Below are positions 29,286-38,316 of a stretch of 64,000 bases of DNA, one piece after another. The position numbers and the translations under genes are program-made. Numbering within the stretch: position 1 is the first letter of the stretch; each line of letters opens with the position of its first letter. Under the pieces are notes generated by a model. It was not told the DNA's origin. It saw nothing but the letters and a program-made list of their open reading frames with translations, and searched no databases. Origin of the DNA: an uncultured Ruminococcus sp. (GTDB taxonomy: Bacteria; Bacillota; Clostridia; Oscillospirales; Acutalibacteraceae). The stretch lies in the NCBI GenBank assembly GCA_910585865.1, contig CAJUGO010000001.1, positions 309,856-373,855 on the forward strand, read 5' to 3'.

Positions 29286-30381
29286 TAGCTAACCTCATTG
29301 GCACAACAATACTTATAAAGCAGTCTCCTTTTACAGGCTTAACAATCATCGGTGACAATGATCCGTTTAAAACAAGCTTAATTTCATCAGTATCGGTATT
29401 TTTTAATGCATCAAGAAGATATCTGTTATTAAATCCTATTTCAACTGGTTCTCCAATAATCGGAACAGATATAACATCATTTGCTCTTCCGACAGCTGAA
29501 GCACATGAAAGTTTTATCTCATCATCAGAAAAATTGCATCTTACGGGACTTTGAATCCTGTCATTATTTAAAAGTGACATTCTTTCAACAGAATCTATGA
29601 TTACTCTTGTATTGATAACCACTTCCGTTTTTGTTTCTGACGGAATTGTTGATTTATAATCAAGAAAAGTTCCTTCAATAAGCCTGGATATAACTTTATA
29701 GTTTTTAATTTGGAATATAATATGTCTCTGACCTATAATTATATCAACATTTTCTTCATCATCATTAAGCAGTTTAAGAACTTCCTGCTGAGTTTTTCCG
29801 GGTACTACAAATTTATTTTTACTTTCACTGTCAACATTCTCGCTGCGAATAGCCATTCTGTATCCATCAATAGCAACAATTTTAAATATTTTGTTTTCAA
29901 TTTCAAAGAGAGAACCCGTATAAATAGGCTTTCCTGTATTCTCACTTACTGCATAAACAGTTTGTCTTATCATATCTCTGAGTATTTTTGAGTTAATCGT
30001 AAGTCCGTCTGTTTTTTCAAAGCTCGGAAGATCCGGATATTCTACAGAAGACATTCCTACAATCTGGTAGTTAACTTTTCCGCAGGTTATGTATGTTACC
30101 ATTCTTTCGTCTGTTTCTATCTGAACGATTTCTTCAGGAAGTCTGCGTACAATATCAAGAAAAAGTTTTGCGCTTACAACAATTTCTCCCTCTTCCTGAA
30201 TTGTTGTTTCTATATCTGTGGTTATTCCTATTTCAAGATTATATCCTGAAATGTTTAAATTATCTTTATAAGCTTTTATTAGTATTCCCTCAAGTGCAGG
30301 TATTGATGCTTTTGAAGATACAGCTCTTGACACATTTGAAACAGCGTTAGCAAGATCTGTTCTTAAACACGAAATTTTCAC
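29275..30381 (-). CDS. dnaN: DNA polymerase III beta sliding clamp
   Basis: 368 residues. Three clamp domains of about 120 residues each. The C-terminus ends PMRLANEN, a slight variant of the usual PMRL-x-x tail of beta clamps. It encircles DNA and tethers Pol III. Lies 227 bases after dnaA; that gap holds DnaA-box-like repeats. Confidence 0.97.
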   Translation of the reverse strand: MKISCLRTDLANAVSNVSRAVSSKASIPALEGILIKAYKDNLNISGYNLEIGITTDIETTIQEEGEIVVSAKLFLDIVRRLPEEIVQIETDERMVTYITCGKVNYQIVGMSSVEYPDLPSFEKTDGLTINSKILRDMIRQTVYAVSENTGKPIYTGSLFEIENKIFKIVAIDGYRMAIRSENVDSESKNKFVVPGKTQQEVLKLLNDDEENVDIIIGQRHIIFQIKNYKVISRLIEGTFLDYKSTIPSETKTEVVINTRVIIDSVERMSLLNNDRIQSPVRCNFSDDEIKLSCASAVGRANDVISVPIIGEPVEIGFNNRYLLDALKNTDTDEIKLVLNGSLSPMIVKPVKGDCFISIVVPMRLANEN

Positions 30382-30608
30382 GGTTGAAATCTTCTCCTGT
30401 CTTAATAATATATTATTTTAAGTAGTCGTAGTAGGTAATGTTAAAATGTTGGAAAAGCCCTGAGATCGGCTTTATATCTTAATTTTTATATAAACAGGCT
30501 TAATTTTTAATTTGTTTATATTTGTGAATAAAAAAATCGGTTGGATATTTTTTCAACATGAAGTTGGGAAATGTTTATTGAATGTTGAAAAATATGTTAA
30601 TGAAATTA
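30382..30608. other. dnaA-dnaN gap with DnaA-box-like repeats
   Basis: AT-rich, no gene. Holds one perfect TTATNCACA match (TGTGAATAA on the plus strand at 30523-30531) and a repeated ATGTT(A/G)(A/G)AAA-type motif: 30438-30447, 30446-30455, 30582-30592, and the inverted copy TTTTTCAACAT at 30549-30559. The last two form an exact 11-bp inverted repeat with a 22-base spacer next to the dnaA stop. In B. subtilis this gap is one half of a bipartite oriC. Confidence 0.5.
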
Positions 30609-31931
30609 TTACCTGTCACGGATGTTTTTTATTGTATCTTCAATGATTTCTTTTACTTTTCTGTCATTATTCATCATTTTCTGAACTTTTTGAATTGTAT
30701 ATATTATAGTTGAATAATGACGGTTTCCGAATTCTTCGCCTATTGCAACCATCGAAAGAGTAGTAAGTTCCCTGGTAACATAAATAGCAATATGTCTTGC
30801 ATTGCTGATATTGGCACTTCTATTTTTTTGAGAACGTATTTCATCGGACGATACACCGTATGTTCTTGCAACTTCATCGATTATGCGTTCTACTGTTACC
30901 TCAGGAGGAACATCATTATTAAGTATATCTGCAATAACTTCCTGAACAGATGAAATAGTGACTTTTTCGTTATTTAATAGAGATTTTGCTTTTAATTTTT
31001 TTACAGTTCCCTCAAGCTGTCTGATATTTGCTTTTATTTTTGAAGCTATGTATTCACAAACATCGTTTGACAATTCAATATCAACCAGTTCTGCTTTACG
31101 CTTAATAATAGCTATTCTTGTTTCAATATCAGGCGGCTGAACATCAGCAATGAGATCTTGTTCAAAACGAGATCTCAATCTGTCATCAAGTGTTTTTATT
31201 TCTTTTGGGGGACGGTCTGACGTAAGAACAATCTGTTTTTTTGCATCATAAAGAGCATTGAAAGTATGGAAAAATTCTTCCTGTGTACTTTCTTTACCTC
31301 CTATGAACTGGACGTCGTCTACAAGGAGAATATCAGACTGTCTGTATTTCTGCCTGAATTCACTCATCTTTGCAAGACGCAGTGATTCAATAAGTTCATT
31401 TGTAAAATCGTCGCCTTTTATATAACAAATAACCTTGGTAGGATCATTTTTTTTGATTTCGTTGCCGATAGCATAAAGAAGATGAGTTTTTCCAAGCCCG
31501 GAATTACCGTATAAAAAAAGAGGATTATAAGCATGTGACGGATTGGTTGCCACAGCAAGACATGCAGCGTGAGCAAATTTATTTGAAGAGCCTACTATAA
31601 ATGTGTCAAAAGTATATTCATAGTTAGTATCTTTTATTTTCTCTTCAATTCTGTTTGAAACCGGTTTGTCCTCAATCTCATTTTGAGTTTTAAATTCTAT
31701 GTTAAATTTGTTGTCAAAAATAGCTTCAAATGCTTCATTGAGCAAAGGCATATAGCAGCGCTTTAACGTTTGACAGTGAAATTCATTTGGAACAATAAGA
31801 TAAGCTGTGTTTTCATCAAAAGCGAGTTTAAGCGGTTTTATCCTGCTTATCCATGTATTATATGCTACATCAGTGATTTTTGTTTTGCAGTATGCGCATA
31901 TAAGTTTCCATGCGTCATCAAAAGAATCCAT
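30609..31931 (-). CDS. dnaA: Chromosomal replication initiator DnaA
   Basis: 440 residues from the ATG at 31931, which starts MDSFDDAWKLI like other DnaA proteins; an ATG at 31955 lacks a ribosome site. Domain I (~1-80), a short linker, AAA+ domain with Walker A GNSGLGKTH and Walker B ILLVDDVQF, and C-terminal helix-turn-helix domain IV. Domain IV is unusual: the family signature GGRDHTTV reads GNRHYSTI, so the positions of E. coli D433, H434 and T435 are His, Tyr and Ser, and Q408 is His. R399 and R407 are kept. DNA-box specificity is therefore probably altered. Confidence 0.96.
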   Translation of the reverse strand: MDSFDDAWKLICAYCKTKITDVAYNTWISRIKPLKLAFDENTAYLIVPNEFHCQTLKRCYMPLLNEAFEAIFDNKFNIEFKTQNEIEDKPVSNRIEEKIKDTNYEYTFDTFIVGSSNKFAHAACLAVATNPSHAYNPLFLYGNSGLGKTHLLYAIGNEIKKNDPTKVICYIKGDDFTNELIESLRLAKMSEFRQKYRQSDILLVDDVQFIGGKESTQEEFFHTFNALYDAKKQIVLTSDRPPKEIKTLDDRLRSRFEQDLIADVQPPDIETRIAIIKRKAELVDIELSNDVCEYIASKIKANIRQLEGTVKKLKAKSLLNNEKVTISSVQEVIADILNNDVPPEVTVERIIDEVARTYGVSSDEIRSQKNRSANISNARHIAIYVTRELTTLSMVAIGEEFGNRHYSTIIYTIQKVQKMMNNDRKVKEIIEDTIKNIRDR

Positions 31932-31955
31932 TGTTTTATCTTTCCTCTCATACAT

Positions 31956-32426
31956 TGCAGTTATTCTGCTTTTAATTATTTTCCATAAATTAACCCATTA
32001 TGTTAAAATACCATTCCAATTTATTATAACTCAAATTTAATAAAAATGCAATTATTAAATTATAAAATTCTTTTCGTTTTTTCTTTAATATAGTTATTAT
32101 AATACTTATATATTTATTGCTTGATAAAATTGATTGATGAATAGATAAAAAGAAGAAAAATATCAGAGAAAGTTTTTGATGACAAAGTGATGTTATAACT
32201 GTATTTTAGTTATGTTGTTTATTAGGTTCAAATATATATTGTTGATTGTTTTGCAATATGATACAATATATAGTATTAATGAAAAATCAGAAAAAAATCA
32301 GGTGTTTTTGTATTTATTAAAATTCATTTTTTGAAATAAAAAAATTAATTTTTTTGTTGACTAAGCAGAAAAATTAAGATATAATGCTATATTGCAAGGT
32401 TATATTTTGAAGGGAGGTTTTCATTT
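31956..32426. other. Presumed origin of replication region (oriC), dnaA-rpmH gap
   Basis: 471 bases, extremely AT-rich, no gene. It separates the minus-strand dnaA block from the plus-strand rpmH block, the classic Firmicutes origin position. I find no TTATNCACA match. It holds one ATGTTAAAAT copy (32000-32009) and four AGTTAT/ATAACT hexamers (32026, 32092, 32195, 32208). An rpmH promoter lies at its right end. Origin function is inferred from gene order and strand switch. Confidence 0.65.
32357..32385 (+). promoter_or_regulatory. rpmH promoter
   Basis: TTGACT (32357-32362), 17-base spacer, TATAAT (32380-32385). Near-consensus sigma-A promoter about 40 bases before the rpmH ATG. Confidence 0.8.
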
Positions 32427-32561
32427 ATGTTGAGAACTTATCAGCCTAAGAAGCTCCACAGAAAAAAAGAGCACGGCTTCAGAAAAAGAATGTCTACAAC
32501 TAACGGTAAAAAAGTTTTAGCAAGAAGAAGAGCTAAAGGTAGAAAAAGGTTGTCTTATTAA
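32427..32561 (+). CDS. rpmH: 50S ribosomal protein L34
   Basis: 44 residues, starting [18 protein letters not shown] and ending [12 protein letters not shown], an almost canonical L34. ATG at 32427 behind GGGAGG. First gene of the plus-strand origin-proximal operon, followed by a hairpin terminator that would allow its higher expression than rnpA. Confidence 0.97.
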   Translation: MLRTYQPKKLHRKKEHGFRKRMSTTNGKKVLARRRAKGRKRLSY

Positions 32562-32565
32562 AGAG

Positions 32566-32598
32566 AAGACCACTTTTAATCGGTGGTCTTTCTTTTTT
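32566..32598 (+). terminator. Terminator/attenuator between rpmH and rnpA
   Basis: 8-bp stem AAGACCAC/GTGGTCTT, 9-base loop, then TCTTTTTT. Probably partial, since rnpA has no obvious promoter of its own. Confidence 0.8.
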
Positions 32599-32631
32599 GA
32601 TAAGACCTTATTTGCAGGGTGGTATTAATTA

Positions 32632-32973
32632 ATGAGTGAATATATCACTTTGAAGGACAACAGGGATTTTTCCAGGTTGTATAAAAGGGGAAAATCCTTT
32701 GTGAGTCCTGTTTTGGTAACTTATGTAATGAAAAACAAATCGGGTAACCTGCGTTTTGGAATAACCACCGGCAAAAAAGTAGGCAAGGCGGTCAAACGCA
32801 CAAGATCAAGAAGAGTAATCAGAGCGGCTTATTATCAGATTTATCCCAATATAAAAAATGGCTACGATTTTGTTTTTGTTGCCAGAGGAAAAACACCTTA
32901 TGTGAAATCACAAATAATTTACAGCGCTATGCTTAAGCATCTTAAAACTGCGGGTGTTCTTAAAGAGGGATAG
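32632..32973 (+). CDS. rnpA: Ribonuclease P protein component
   Basis: 113 residues. Binds the RNase P RNA for tRNA 5' maturation. The conserved RNR motif region reads KRTRSRRVIR, so the central Asn is Thr, while surrounding basic residues are kept. Other family features (FGITTGKKVG, YDFVFVARG) are normal. Three bases from yidD. Confidence 0.94.
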   Translation: MSEYITLKDNRDFSRLYKRGKSFVSPVLVTYVMKNKSGNLRFGITTGKKVGKAVKRTRSRRVIRAAYYQIYPNIKNGYDFVFVARGKTPYVKSQIIYSAMLKHLKTAGVLKEG

Positions 32974-32976
32974 ATA

Positions 32977-33201
32977 ATGAAAAAGATTCTTCTGGCACTA
33001 ATAAAATTTTATCAGGCCGCTGTATCCCCTCACACCTCAAATCATTGCAAGTATATTCCTACCTGTTCACAATACGGTGTTGAGGCTATTGAAAGGTTTG
33101 GTGCATTAAAAGGCACGGCACTTACTGTGTGGCGTATTTTGCGCTGCAATCCATTTTCAAAGGGTGGATATGATCCTGTACCTGAAAAAAGAAAACAGTA
33201 A
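32977..33201 (+). CDS. yidD: Membrane protein insertion efficiency factor YidD
   Basis: 74 residues. Hallmarks are [22 protein letters not shown] and the tail [17 protein letters not shown], split here as family blocks at residues ~10-31 and ~55-70. It lies between rnpA and yidC as in nearly all bacteria and supports YidC-dependent insertion. Confidence 0.95.
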   Translation: MKKILLALIKFYQAAVSPHTSNHCKYIPTCSQYGVEAIERFGALKGTALTVWRILRCNPFSKGGYDPVPEKRKQ

Positions 33202-33223
33202 GAATTTAAAGTGAGGTAACTAT

Positions 33224-34216
33224 ATGCAGATCTTTGGTTTTCTCGGAAGTTTGCTCGGCTATGTATTGTGGGGAGCATTTTATATCTTAAAGGATTTTGG
33301 ACTGTCAATTATAGTATTTTCATTGATTGTTAAAATATTGATGTTTCCGTTTTCGCTTAAACAGCAAAAATCAATGGCAAGTACATCCAGACTTTCTAAA
33401 AAACAAAAGGAAATTCAGGAAAAATATAAAAATAACAGGCAAAAAGCACAGGAAGAAATGGCTAAACTCTATGAAAAAGAAGGGGTAAAACCTACAGGCG
33501 GATGTCTTACTATGCTTGTTCCTATGCTTGTTCTTTTCGGAGTGTTTTATGCTGTTGCATATCCTATTACAAATACACTTCATATTGACAATACAAGTGT
33601 GAATAATGCGCTTGCATATGTAAATACAATACCCGGTTATGCAATGGACGTAAATCCAACATATCAGCAAATAAGTCTGCTTAAAATGTTTTCGCAGTCA
33701 GATATTGCAAGCACGGCTGCTATTCAGAATATTTTTACTGCTGAGCAGATTAATACAATTACAATGTTCAGTAACGGATTTAATACATTTGGTATTAATT
33801 TATTTGCAATTCCTCAGGAATACGGATTTTTTCATCCTATGATTTTATTCCCTGTACTCTGTTTTGCTTCTAATGTCGGATCTCAGTTAATTATGACAAG
33901 AATAAACAAGAATCAGATGCAGCAGCAGGGTTGTATGAAGGCAATGATTTATATATTACCTTTATTCTCTGCGTATATCGCATATGTTGTACCTGCAGCA
34001 GTGGCTTTTTATTGGATAATTTCTTCGGTAATAAGTCTGATTCAGTCTATAATTTTAGGCAAGCTTTTTAGTCCGGCACAAATGGCTGCTAAAGCGGAGG
34101 CTCGTCATGCTGCACTTTTATTCCAGGAAGAAGCAAAAGTAGAATATGTATATGTACCCCATGGATTAACATCGGGAAACAATGAGAATTCAAAACAAAA
34201 AAAGAAAAAGAAGTAA
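33224..34216 (+). CDS. yidC: Membrane protein insertase YidC/Oxa1
   Basis: 330 residues, Gram-positive type. Five membrane segments expected; a long insertion (~115-200) lies between the second and third. No lipoprotein signal is evident: the N-terminus goes straight into the first hydrophobic helix, unlike B. subtilis SpoIIIJ. The positively charged residue of the substrate groove appears as Lys in SLIVKILMFPF where Arg is usual. The C-terminus is a poly-Lys tail (KQKKKKK). Paired with khpB ten to twenty bases downstream. Confidence 0.93.
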   Translation: MQIFGFLGSLLGYVLWGAFYILKDFGLSIIVFSLIVKILMFPFSLKQQKSMASTSRLSKKQKEIQEKYKNNRQKAQEEMAKLYEKEGVKPTGGCLTMLVPMLVLFGVFYAVAYPITNTLHIDNTSVNNALAYVNTIPGYAMDVNPTYQQISLLKMFSQSDIASTAAIQNIFTAEQINTITMFSNGFNTFGINLFAIPQEYGFFHPMILFPVLCFASNVGSQLIMTRINKNQMQQQGCMKAMIYILPLFSAYIAYVVPAAVAFYWIISSVISLIQSIILGKLFSPAQMAAKAEARHAALLFQEEAKVEYVYVPHGLTSGNNENSKQKKKKK

Positions 34217-34234
34217 AGAATTAAGGTGACTATC

Positions 34235-35020
34235 GTGATTAAAGAAGCTATTGGCGTTGGTGAAACTGAGGTTGACGCCCTTAATGATGCAAAAAATCAA
34301 CTTGGTCTGGACGAGTCTGCGGAAGTTGAATTTGAACTTATTCAGCGTGCGGAAAAGAAGAAATTCGGATTATTCGGAGGTTCTCCAGCCAAGGTTAAAA
34401 TAACATTAAAAGCTACTCCTTCAGAGGCTGCTGAAGATTTTTTAAGAAGTGTACTTGACGGTATGAAGCTTGAGAGTGTTTTAATCGAAAAGAATGAAAC
34501 TGAAAGCGGTGTTGAGTTTAATCTTTCCGGTGAAGAGGTTGGATTTGTTATAGGCAGAAGGGGAGAAACTCTTGATGCATTACAGTATCTGACAAGTCTG
34601 GTTGCAAATCATACGGATAACTCATATTTTAAGGTTACAATTGATACCGGTAATTACAGGGAAAAAAGAGAGAAAACTCTTGAGATTCTTGGCAGAAAGC
34701 TGGCTTTTAAGGCTGTTAAAACCGGCAGAAAGACAAATCTTGAGCCAATGAATCCTTATGAGAGAAGAATTATTCATACTTCAGTTCAAAAGGTAAACGG
34801 TGCAATTTCATGGAGCGAGGGTGAAAATGCCAATCGTCATGTTGTTATCGGACCTGATCCTAAGGTGAAAAATGTTCGCAGGAATGGTTTCAACAGAGGA
34901 AGAGGAGGCAAGCGCCCCTACAATTCAAACCGTTCCGAGCATTCTGCTCCAATAAATCCTGACAGAAAGCCTTTAAATGAAGGCGGAGAAACAGGACTTT
35001 ACGGAAGAATAGATAAATAA
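34235..35020 (+). CDS. khpB: RNA-binding protein KhpB/Jag
   Basis: 261 residues from the GTG at 34235, seven bases behind AAGGTGA; the in-frame GTG at 34226 overlaps that site. Order: Jag N-terminal domain (~1-50), KH domain (~85-150, with GFVIGRRGETL) and R3H domain (~150-215, ERRIIHTSVQ), then a basic, Gly/Arg-rich tail. Cytoplasmic RNA-binding protein that affects cell elongation and sporulation in relatives. Follows yidC as usual. Confidence 0.93.
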   Translation: MIKEAIGVGETEVDALNDAKNQLGLDESAEVEFELIQRAEKKKFGLFGGSPAKVKITLKATPSEAAEDFLRSVLDGMKLESVLIEKNETESGVEFNLSGEEVGFVIGRRGETLDALQYLTSLVANHTDNSYFKVTIDTGNYREKREKTLEILGRKLAFKAVKTGRKTNLEPMNPYERRIIHTSVQKVNGAISWSEGENANRHVVIGPDPKVKNVRRNGFNRGRGGKRPYNSNRSEHSAPINPDRKPLNEGGETGLYGRIDK

Positions 35021-35025
35021 TTACG

Positions 35026-35048
35026 GGGCGGATTATCCGCCCTTTTTT
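35026..35048 (+). terminator. Terminator after khpB
   Basis: 7-bp stem GGGCGGA/TCCGCCC, 3-base loop, TTTTTT. It lies 13 bases before the mnmE start, so mnmE transcription either reads through or starts elsewhere. Confidence 0.85.
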
Positions 35049-35060
35049 GTTGGTGATAAT

Positions 35061-36431
35061 ATGAGAGAAAATAATACAATAGCTGCTATCAGTACTGCTC
35101 AGGGAGAAGGCGGTATAGGAGTAATCCGAATTTCTGGTGATGATGCAATTAAAATTGCTGATAGAATATTTAAAAGTGTTTCTGCTAAGAAAATTACCGA
35201 AATGAAAGGTTATACTGCTGCCTATGGAAAAATATATGATAATTGTGAAGTTATTGATGAAGCTGTAGTGTTAGTTTTTAGAAATCCGCATAGTTATACA
35301 GGAGAAGACGTTGTTGAGATATCCTGTCATGGAGGTATTTTTGTAACTCGTCAGGTTCTGAGAGCGGTTTTGAATGCCGGTGCTGTTCCTGCACTTGCAG
35401 GTGAATTTACAAAGAGAGCATTTTTAAACGGAAAAATTGATTTAACCGAAGCAGAATCTGTTATTGATATTATAAGTGCAAAAAGCAAAAGTGCTGCAAG
35501 AGCAGCACTGTATGTCAAAGATGGTATTATCAGAAAGAAAATTGATTCAGTTAAAAATGATTTGCTTGCACAGACAGCGCATCTTTCCGCTTGGGCAGAT
35601 TATCCGGAGGAGGATATTGAAGAGGTTACAGATGATTCTATTATTAAAACCTGTAATGAGGCAATAAATACACTGGAAGGTCTGCTAAAGAGTTATGATT
35701 GCGGACAGGCGGTTAAACAGGGAATAGATACTGTTATTGCCGGCAGACCAAATGTGGGAAAGAGTACTCTTATGAATCTTCTGTCGGGATATGAAAAAAG
35801 TATTGTTACCGATATTCCGGGAACAACCAGGGATATTGTTGAGGACACTGTAGTAGTCGGTGATGTAATTTTAAGACTGAGCGATACGGCAGGAATTAGA
35901 AATACTGATGATGAAGTTGAAAGAATAGGTGTTGACAGGGCAAAAAAAAGATTGGAGCAAAGCGGTTTATTGCTGACCGTATTTGATAGCAGCCGTGAGC
36001 TTGATGATGATGATATTAAGCTGATAGAAATGTCGAAAAATATTCCTTGTATTGCTATTATAAATAAAACCGATTTAGAGCAGAAGATTGATATCGAAGT
36101 TATTAAGAAAAATATAAATAATTTAGTTTATATATCAGCTGTAAAAGGTGATGGTAAAGAGGATTTGACTAAGGCTATTGAAAAGATTGCCGGAACTGAT
36201 AAATTTAATCCGAGTGAAGGTATTTTGTCAAATGAGAGGCAAAGACTTGCTGTAAGCAATGCTTTGATATCTGTTAAGGAAGCAAAGTCTGCCCTTGCAT
36301 CAGGAATGACTTTTGATGCTGTTACAGTATCTCTAGAAGATGCAATTTCCGAATTACTTGAACTTACAGGTGAAAAAACAAGCGATGAGGTTATTGAAAG
36401 AGTATTTCACAATTTCTGTGTAGGAAAATAG
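35061..36431 (+). CDS. mnmE: tRNA modification GTPase MnmE
   Basis: 456 residues. N-terminal tetrahydrofolate-binding domain, then a G domain with GRPNVGKST, DTAG and NKTD, and the C-terminal FCVGK with the conserved Cys. With MnmG it makes the cmnm5 modification at wobble uridine. Its stop is nine bases from the mnmG ATG. Confidence 0.97.
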   Translation: MRENNTIAAISTAQGEGGIGVIRISGDDAIKIADRIFKSVSAKKITEMKGYTAAYGKIYDNCEVIDEAVVLVFRNPHSYTGEDVVEISCHGGIFVTRQVLRAVLNAGAVPALAGEFTKRAFLNGKIDLTEAESVIDIISAKSKSAARAALYVKDGIIRKKIDSVKNDLLAQTAHLSAWADYPEEDIEEVTDDSIIKTCNEAINTLEGLLKSYDCGQAVKQGIDTVIAGRPNVGKSTLMNLLSGYEKSIVTDIPGTTRDIVEDTVVVGDVILRLSDTAGIRNTDDEVERIGVDRAKKRLEQSGLLLTVFDSSRELDDDDIKLIEMSKNIPCIAIINKTDLEQKIDIEVIKKNINNLVYISAVKGDGKEDLTKAIEKIAGTDKFNPSEGILSNERQRLAVSNALISVKEAKSALASGMTFDAVTVSLEDAISELLELTGEKTSDEVIERVFHNFCVGK

Positions 36432-36440
36432 GTGATTAAG

Positions 36441-38312
36441 ATGAATTATTTTGCTGGAAAATATGATGTTGCTGTTATCGGAGCAGGACATGCAGGAATT
36501 GAAGCTGCACTGGCTGCTGCCAGACTTGGTTGTAAGACTGCAATTTTTACAATAAATATGGACGCTGTCGGAAATTGTCCCTGTAATCCCTCAATCGGGG
36601 GAACAGCAAAGGGACATCTTGTAAGAGAGATTGACGCTTTAGGCGGAGAGATGGGAAAAACTGCTGATGAGTGTATGCTTCAATCAAGAATGCTGAACAG
36701 AGGAAAAGGTCCTGCTGTTCATTCATTGCGTGCGCAAATTGACAGACGTAAATATTCAGATATTATGAAGCATAAACTTGAGTTACAAGAAAATCTGGAA
36801 CTTAGGCAGGCTGAAATCACTGATATTAAGAAGATTGAATGCGGATATGAATTGACAACTCGAATGCTGGCTGTTTTTGAATGCAAAGCTGTTATAATTG
36901 CCACAGGAACATATTTAGGCGGAAAGATATTTGTAGGCGAAATTTCTTACGAAAGCGGACCTGACGGAATTTTTCCTGCAACTTTTCTTGGCAAAAGTCT
37001 CAAAAAATTGGGATTGCCGTTAAGAAGATTTAAAACGGGTACGCCAGCTCGTGTTCTTAAAAGTTCAATTGATTTTAATGATTTGGAAGTTCAAAAAGGT
37101 GATGAACCGCCCCAGCCTTTTTCTTATGAAACAGAGCAGTTGCTAGAAAATAAAGTCGACTGTCATATCAGCTGGACTAATGAAAAAACAAAACAAATAA
37201 TTCTTGATAATATACACAGATCACCTCTTTATGCTGGAAAAATTGAAGGAGTTGGTCCACGATACTGTCCGAGTTTTGAAGATAAAATCATGAGATTTAA
37301 AGATAAACCCAGACATCAGCTTTTTATTGAGCCGTGCGGAATTGATACTGAAGAAATGTATATGCAGGGAATGAGTTCATCTTTACCCGAAGAAGTACAG
37401 CTGAAATTTTACCAAACAATTAAGGGTCTTGAAAAATGTGTTATTATGAGGCCTGCATATGCAATTGAGTATGATTGTGTTGATCCTCTTGCAATGAAGG
37501 CTACTCTTGAATTTAAAGACTTTGACGGATTATATGGAGCAGGTCAGTTTAACGGAAGTTCCGGTTATGAGGAGGCGGCTGCTCAGGGACTTGTAGCAGG
37601 TATAAATGCTGCTCTTAAAATTTTGGGCAGACATCAAATTATATTTGACAGAGCGAATTCATATATTGGTACCCTTATTGATGATCTTGTTACTAAAGGT
37701 GCAAACGAACCTTACAGGATGATGACCTCCAGAAGCGAATATAGGCTTGTGCTTCGTCAGGATAATGCTGATGAACGACTTACACCAATTGGATATGAAA
37801 TTGGACTTATCAGTGATCAGCGATATGAAAAGTTTATTGAAAAACAGAAGCTTAAAAAGATGGAAATTATGAGACTTAAGAAAACAGTTATATCACCATC
37901 TGATAAGGTAAACGATTTACTTGTTTCACGTGAAACTTCTAAAATTACAACAGGTACTCGTTTGATTGAATTATTAAAGCGTCCTCAGCTTAATTATGAT
38001 ATTTTGAAAGATATTGATACCGACAGACCGGAACTTGATCCGAATATATTTGAACAGGTTGAAATAGAAATTAAATATGAAGGATATATTCAAAAACAAT
38101 TAAAACAGGTTGAGCAGATGCAAAAACTTGAAAACAAACTTTTGCCGGCTGATTTTGATTATAAGAAGATTAACGGGCTAAGATTAGAAGCACAGGAGAA
38201 ACTTAACAGAATCAAACCTCTGAATATTGGACAGGCATCCAGAATTTCAGGAGTTTCTCCTGCTGATATAAGCGTTTTACTTATTTGGCTTGCTCAGAAT
38301 AAACAGAGGTGA
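36441..38312 (+). CDS. mnmG: tRNA modification enzyme MnmG
   Basis: 623 residues from the ATG at 36441, behind AGGTGA; an upstream GTG at 36432 overlaps the site. FAD-binding Rossmann motif GAGHAGIEAALAAARLG at the N-terminus and the family block GAGQFNGSSGYEEAAAQGL. Partner of MnmE. A parS-like site is embedded in its coding sequence at 37922-37937, encoding the SRET residues. Confidence 0.97.
   Translation: MNYFAGKYDVAVIGAGHAGIEAALAAARLGCKTAIFTINMDAVGNCPCNPSIGGTAKGHLVREIDALGGEMGKTADECMLQSRMLNRGKGPAVHSLRAQIDRRKYSDIMKHKLELQENLELRQAEITDIKKIECGYELTTRMLAVFECKAVIIATGTYLGGKIFVGEISYESGPDGIFPATFLGKSLKKLGLPLRRFKTGTPARVLKSSIDFNDLEVQKGDEPPQPFSYETEQLLENKVDCHISWTNEKTKQIILDNIHRSPLYAGKIEGVGPRYCPSFEDKIMRFKDKPRHQLFIEPCGIDTEEMYMQGMSSSLPEEVQLKFYQTIKGLEKCVIMRPAYAIEYDCVDPLAMKATLEFKDFDGLYGAGQFNGSSGYEEAAAQGLVAGINAALKILGRHQIIFDRANSYIGTLIDDLVTKGANEPYRMMTSRSEYRLVLRQDNADERLTPIGYEIGLISDQRYEKFIEKQKLKKMEIMRLKKTVISPSDKVNDLLVSRETSKITTGTRLIELLKRPQLNYDILKDIDTDRPELDPNIFEQVEIEIKYEGYIQKQLKQVEQMQKLENKLLPADFDYKKINGLRLEAQEKLNRIKPLNIGQASRISGVSPADISVLLIWLAQNKQR
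37922..37937. promoter_or_regulatory. parS-like site inside mnmG
   Basis: TGTTTCACGTGAAACT, matching 15 of 16 bases of the Firmicutes parS consensus TGTTTCACGTGAAACA. Only the last base differs. Expected to load ParB near the origin. Confidence 0.85.
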
Positions 38313-38316
38313 GATT

